64,000 nt of DNA from Azospirillum tabaci (GTDB taxonomy: Bacteria > Pseudomonadota > Alphaproteobacteria > Azospirillales > Azospirillaceae), in assembly GCF_014596085.1 (NCBI RefSeq), contig NZ_JACCJY010000008.1:110021-174020 (forward strand), read 5' to 3'. The notes beneath the pieces are model-generated. The model was given only the letters and a program-made list of their open reading frames with translations, was not told where the DNA came from and did not search any database. The translations under genes were made by a program, and so were the position numbers. Shown here in pieces: positions 63,901 through 64,000 of the stretch. Positions within the stretch are counted from its first letter, which is position 1. Each line of letters starts with the position of its first letter.

Positions 63901-64000
63901 TCATCTTCACCGGCGCGGTAAACGGTGCGCAGGCCCTGACGGTCAACAGCAGCGGCGCCACGCAGTTCAATGCGGCGGTGGGCGGCACGACGGCGCTGGC
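51909..64000 (+). CDS. Giant TpsA exoprotein, filamentous-haemagglutinin-like (3' end outside window)
   Basis: The frame from ATG 51909 stays open to the window end, so at least 4030 codons. A signal sequence of about 82 residues (basic N-region with RRHRQTLRQRLL and TRRQRRAAKARG, core LRSVIGVALSTLF, cleavage after GAAYA) precedes the TPS secretion domain: NWKSFSIDAGEKVTFQQP, SSVTLNRVTGNDPS, and NPNG at residues 165-168. The rest is beta-helix sequence rich in Gly, Thr, Ser and Asn, built from GxVxLTSTAGNI-like strands. Two kinds of longer repeats occur (see separate entries). No adhesin C-terminus is reached. Likely a cell-surface or released adhesin; TpsB upstream exports it. I checked the frame at several points along the gene. 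Confidence 0.93.
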   Translation, partial: MGKGNVTTTSGITEIPGARRHRQTLRQRLLLSSATEAPQRGGGTRRQRRAAKARGGIDFARLALRSVIGVALSTLFAGAAYANPLEGTVTAGAATIQSATPKSMEILQSTDKAIINWKSFSIDAGEKVTFQQPSTSSVTLNRVTGNDPSKIMGSLSANGTVMLVNPNGVVIGAGAKVDVGGLVATTANISDANFMAGKYQFDQASTKPNAMVVNEGDITVKDSGLAALVAPHVRNSGVIRAKLGKVALGGAETFTLDFHGDGLISFDASSAVKTVAKDADGKPVAALVVNSGEIAAEGGSVTLSARAVKGVIDNVINTDGVIKATSVGSANGKIVLSGGDTGKVTIGGTVDASGRGEGQTGGTVVATGAEIAVKKNARVDASGSKGGGEVAIGSKTGRSGTWSDKVTVEAGATLSADAVKAGKGGSVTVLSQKSTKHAGKISARGGAEGGDGGFAEVSSHKDITLTGSVDLTAPKGAAGVFLLDPESLRIVSSVGGSQDGAAADGTIGVNDPNLGSGDAVNTVSKQVLESIAGNANIVLEASGLIKVETSLDLQTTAGHSFTLRSLTTSGIAFTDASYEIRTNGGDIVLEANGMASNLTNIGKLTTRGGAVRLTATNNVQLANLIDTTPVSGSAGAVSVSAQSGSLSALDAGRIVGGPVTLTAGGDIGATGAAVSTSSTQLSLVTGGNLFVTNDRTLTDLSVTSTHRAAGANSQFFVASTGLTFTVTDSVGGTALDTIGQTGGLNSFAFRSDRNIQVGTVSAGTGSVALTSTAGNITGTSASLLTGGALTLTAGGSSGSNGAIGTSLQALNTAGGSLTATAGSGGVSLSNTGALALASLTSSGATTVTATGDLTVGAVTSGGALTLTSSGGSILNDANASTTISAYSLALSAAGSIGTSGTALTAGSYNIDATSGAGGVFLTTSGSAVLGSIVSTNGDVAITTGGTTTIGTITSANGTSSIAVTANGTVSDITATTVDAGANGNVTLTTANGSITALSGTITGDNVTLAAGGSTSTVTVNTAAKRLTVTNGSGNVTVLQTGAVTVDNITSASSSVSLTVTGGAATLGTIKASNTGAISVTATGGAILGKDANNRLSANAIALSTDGAIGSAATHLRTSTGSLTLTNVGDLYLDNSGVILTGLSITNRHVGTTANALELTSEYFNFVVGDNGTATILEAVGSPKLSTLSFNSDIDLIVGDLATVGVGGTVTLTSTAGSIRDDGSLNTRINADTATLSAAAGSLGEASAPLGLNATKLVLTTGGDLHVTNLSDMAELTVTSTHADTTVVNSYSITAPNFAFDLTDDATSGYLLRTLVDTTGQIFSFKGDRDIRLGRVDLTDMSGVLPNNGMPSLGQTYSIFNAETTNGSILDDGSKTTLVLAGSVNLKASKAIGSGSGTEYLDVVTPVLNARASDGGIYITLPTSTGVDNQKNLITLGSSFFSAANNPIVVTATWGDIAFGSNFSSSASSDITVKATHGSILNPNSASLRASDTGTVTLTAGKDIGSASNALVVRGGTLVASAGGSLWLGLTGGNPVALNSLTAGGDISVTQSSGTMTVGTVNANNGTGTVELKVGSGSIQGDTDTTTRISAGKVILDASGSVGSVNALDVATANLSIKAGGSIGIAGTMALTDLTLTRGSYSGGTIGINTVNGQVFTLSDSSSQSTIQTVTSSTALNFAFNSSRAIKVGTVNVGTGGSVAIVSSSGVTNTGNGSKITAGKVSLEAGTSSSIGDSTLYGAISLDTGDLSVTAGRNIHVDNNGRAFNSLAITSTNSTTNSSTASTFSIGSTGAQIYTLVDSGTKVGIDIASAQNSNFSFTGKKNIEVNQITAGGGSVSLTTAGGGENSTITMAGSGTITASSVTLSANGSGTNGGSIGTSTRAVKTSAASLTLVSNGDLYINNSNAALTALDVTVTHKTSTTAGTYQFNALGSNRSFTVTEASGIQTLALSTPSNGSMNLRYSVDRGIVADTIDAGTSSTGSVTLISTGSASGASGGPSINGSGTITAGSVSLTATGSNGNVGGTNQVLTSTQKLSIASGGNVTVSNNTTLTDLTLDFRHNKSGGGSNTYSISSTGLTASFSDSSLQEGLTVTNVTQSGLKLNISNDKALRIAKIDVGNSGTVDLTANSGTSAINASNSSGAAITAGSLTLKATSVGHTNGSGSYFTTQVGTLSANLTGSLALSNSGTLTLKDVKAGSSADIQVTNNGSLLQSGTKPLSADKVTLTVEGGSIGASGTPLLTETRTLEVIAGRNVHLTNSADLYALNLNLKHASTGTQNVYDIRSEGLNFALTDSNTGSQYTLGSVVDASGLDFSFKSENSVALGTINGGLARKVTVETTGTNKDILSNGSAMVTAGTVTLTSTGGIGQAGSSANHIGTMADTLALTTGTDAFVDNGKDLTALSLTSKRTTGAGTYQITAPQLVFTMADDGTTTTLSGLTDTTGLAFKLDTQHALSIGTLNVQNWGTVDLTSAGNILGAASAMADNPTNRITAGTATLSSGGGAIGSSSNKIHLSASSATFNVTGDLYVESDTRIDTLKIKSSSSSIANRSYSLTSVDTSGSAIALTGAESNTQTVLASLTDRSGVRFTFDSHRKLVVGGLDVGKTGTISLIADPGIVGNGHSVLKINAGVASLTSSSNVVGANGGEFISITTGNLTVNANNGAVINLHGSTVIDAMNLAGALTLNNSTGDIALGSISMNGANAVINNQGGSILSGTISGSNLVNLTATGSIGNVSAIATQANSTSTTLTASAAGSIAVSESKSLIAQSVVSTGGGAIKLSTGSQGTGLLTAGTITTTGSVSLTSSDGNIRGNSGNLVTGGSVELSATKGAIADTGSTLNVATTDLTIKTPGTFNVADTLDLAKLSIDRTPSIGTTTSGTMSLTAANLSWNVTDSGGTTTFTTLTDSTGLDFTFKAPGAIAIGTVNTGASSTVSLTATGNSTTAGNITAVDSASIITAGSLKLDAQKRTNETGNSSAIGGSATALGMNVSSLTASSGSGGLFVKNAAGLNLSSITTGGALTVAAATGDLTVSNLSYDTSKALTLTATTGRILSGGSSLSLGNGSTTLTAGAGIGTADSALKISASGTGALTTNVTGAGGVYLNIAGHLTGGLSAAVHNGPVVVASSGNITLTNVAIATDAAGNSITVTSTGGSITAGTVTAGANNGSVTLSATGNGGKILAASGGSAVTAKTVALNGAGGIGTSSARVGVGGAQVQANGGSGDIYLSTTGATALAYAATTGGKIDVLAGDRLQVVSASTGGGAISISSTAVDADIIAGSLNAGTGAVTLSSTGGGVYDDGLAETRIVGGSVSLTGGKGVGTSSRSVQTTTGSLTLASATGSIYLTDATTSGVTVASATASSGSVTIESAGTMTVQSVSANTTSGAVALTAAGSILGSGNGIHVTGHSASLTASGGSIGTVTDTATGAGTPITMNVSSLTGLTATGTTPVISVDNVNSAALTLGNNLVALGAGGSAYIRTAGNLDASAGLSMTSGNLLLQSGGVLTLPTAAINLGTGALTLKGTTDVVAAGASPRTLSITAGSLTFASGSSGGNTTLNTTVGTIDASLTGAGKSLSVNNTGTLTSATLSANGTVTATSSTGMTATSVTGVGTVSLTATAGDLTVGTINAGTTGTINLSAAAGSLLTGNGTSLTGGSLNLTSNTGIGTSTAAFTSTIANISATVTGTGGIYLAGTSFTLGNLSTSNGDIAVTASGGISDGNATTGITAGGSGTISLVSTGGAVTLTKAVSSTGSDATRASVTVQGATIALGNVTSTGTQTYTGNTTLGGALTGKSVTVTGNLTLSGANRTMTATGGDLSVSGTLNGGGYGATLLAAQGGVTLGGAASNLAYLSATAGTIGLRDVTTTGAQSYTGATSLQGTYTTTNSAVTVTGATTLAGGTTVSTGSGNVLFSGTVNGAHALTVNNSGTSTFTGAVGGATALASLTTNAGGSTVLKSVTTAGAQSYGDNVALDGTYATGSGAFSVTGTTTLSGDTTVNAGSGAVIFTGAVNGAQALTVNSSGATQFNAAVGGTTAL
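53950..60720 (+). repeat. About eleven diverged ~95-residue modules inside TpsA
   Basis: Modules begin near 53950, 55268, 55680, 56750, 57150, 57570, 58005, 58635, 59045, 59455 and 60430. Each follows the plan L-x-x-GGxLxVxN, then LTxLxVTSxH, then a variable strand pair, then a TxLxxLxDxxGxxFxF segment and RxIxVGxVxxGxxGxVxLTS. Examples are LTDLSVTSTHRAAGANSQFF and GLNSFAFRSDRNIQVGTVSA. They are separated by shorter generic haemagglutinin-type strands, and identity between modules is low. I know no named domain with this pattern. Confidence 0.65.
63205..64000 (+). repeat. Tandem 91-94-residue repeats at the end of the visible TpsA
   Basis: Three units are in view, aligned on a conserved Gln codon at 63225, 63498 and 63780 (steps 273 and 282 bases). 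Each starts T-x-G-x-Q-x-Y, followed by a GTTTLSGDTTVNAG-like strand, NGAQALTVNSSGA and AVGGTTALASL. The third runs out of the window, so more copies probably follow. Units 2 and 3 are closer to each other than to unit 1. Confidence 0.8.

Overview
The window is GC-rich DNA from an alphaproteobacterium, most like Azospirillum or a near relative in the Rhodospirillales. This rests on codon use, gene families and the repeated intergenic palindrome CCCTCTCCCC/GGGGAGAGGG; no species call is possible from sequence alone. A replication initiator beside an array of about 18 iterons (27195-27778) says that this is a secondary replicon (plasmid, megaplasmid or chromid), although it also carries a tRNA-Trp gene.

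Layout. 1-6080: the end of a class A beta-lactamase gene, then a tetrathionate reductase operon ttrBCA with a 35-bp palindrome upstream. 6087-10861 (minus): a RecD/Dda-type helicase, an MFS exporter and a polar amino-acid ABC transporter. 11149-14900: the last two steps of a histidine-utilisation route (hutG, hutF), an IclR regulator and hutD; two copies of a 25-bp operator-like site sit between the ABC transporter and hutG. 14990-20735: an M3 peptidase, then a glycine-betaine-type ABC transporter (ATPase, permease, binding protein). 20761-23578 (minus): a hybrid histidine kinase and a response regulator whose junction looks like a deletion scar, and a 56-residue protein. 24022-25876: an LprI-like protein and the ohr/ohrR peroxide-defence pair with a visible OhrR box.

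25896-29425: replication module, made of Rep (minus), the iteron array, a winged-helix protein and a helicase-loader-like protein. 29448-40103 (all minus): a compact eight-gene run of sigma factor, patatin phospholipase, a catalytically altered alanine-racemase homologue, an orphan ABC-type binding protein, an MFS carrier fused to two extracytoplasmic sensor regions, a GNAT acetyltransferase, a sensor-adenylate cyclase and an orphan TRAP binding protein. Four successive junctions overlap or nearly touch. I consider this the best candidate for an undescribed signalling/transport system.

40131-41735: tRNA-Trp and a decayed stretch (cupin with unusual N-terminus, frameshifted and truncated carboxylesterase, IS256-type transposase remnant). 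41722-49389 (minus): a Fur-box-controlled TonB receptor together with a complete NitT/TauT-type ABC transporter and two NnrS proteins, probably one metal or metal-complex uptake unit. 50133-64000: a two-partner secretion system, with TpsB followed by a giant TpsA exoprotein whose frame is still open at the window end (at least 4030 codons). It carries an unusually long signal sequence and two kinds of internal repeats.
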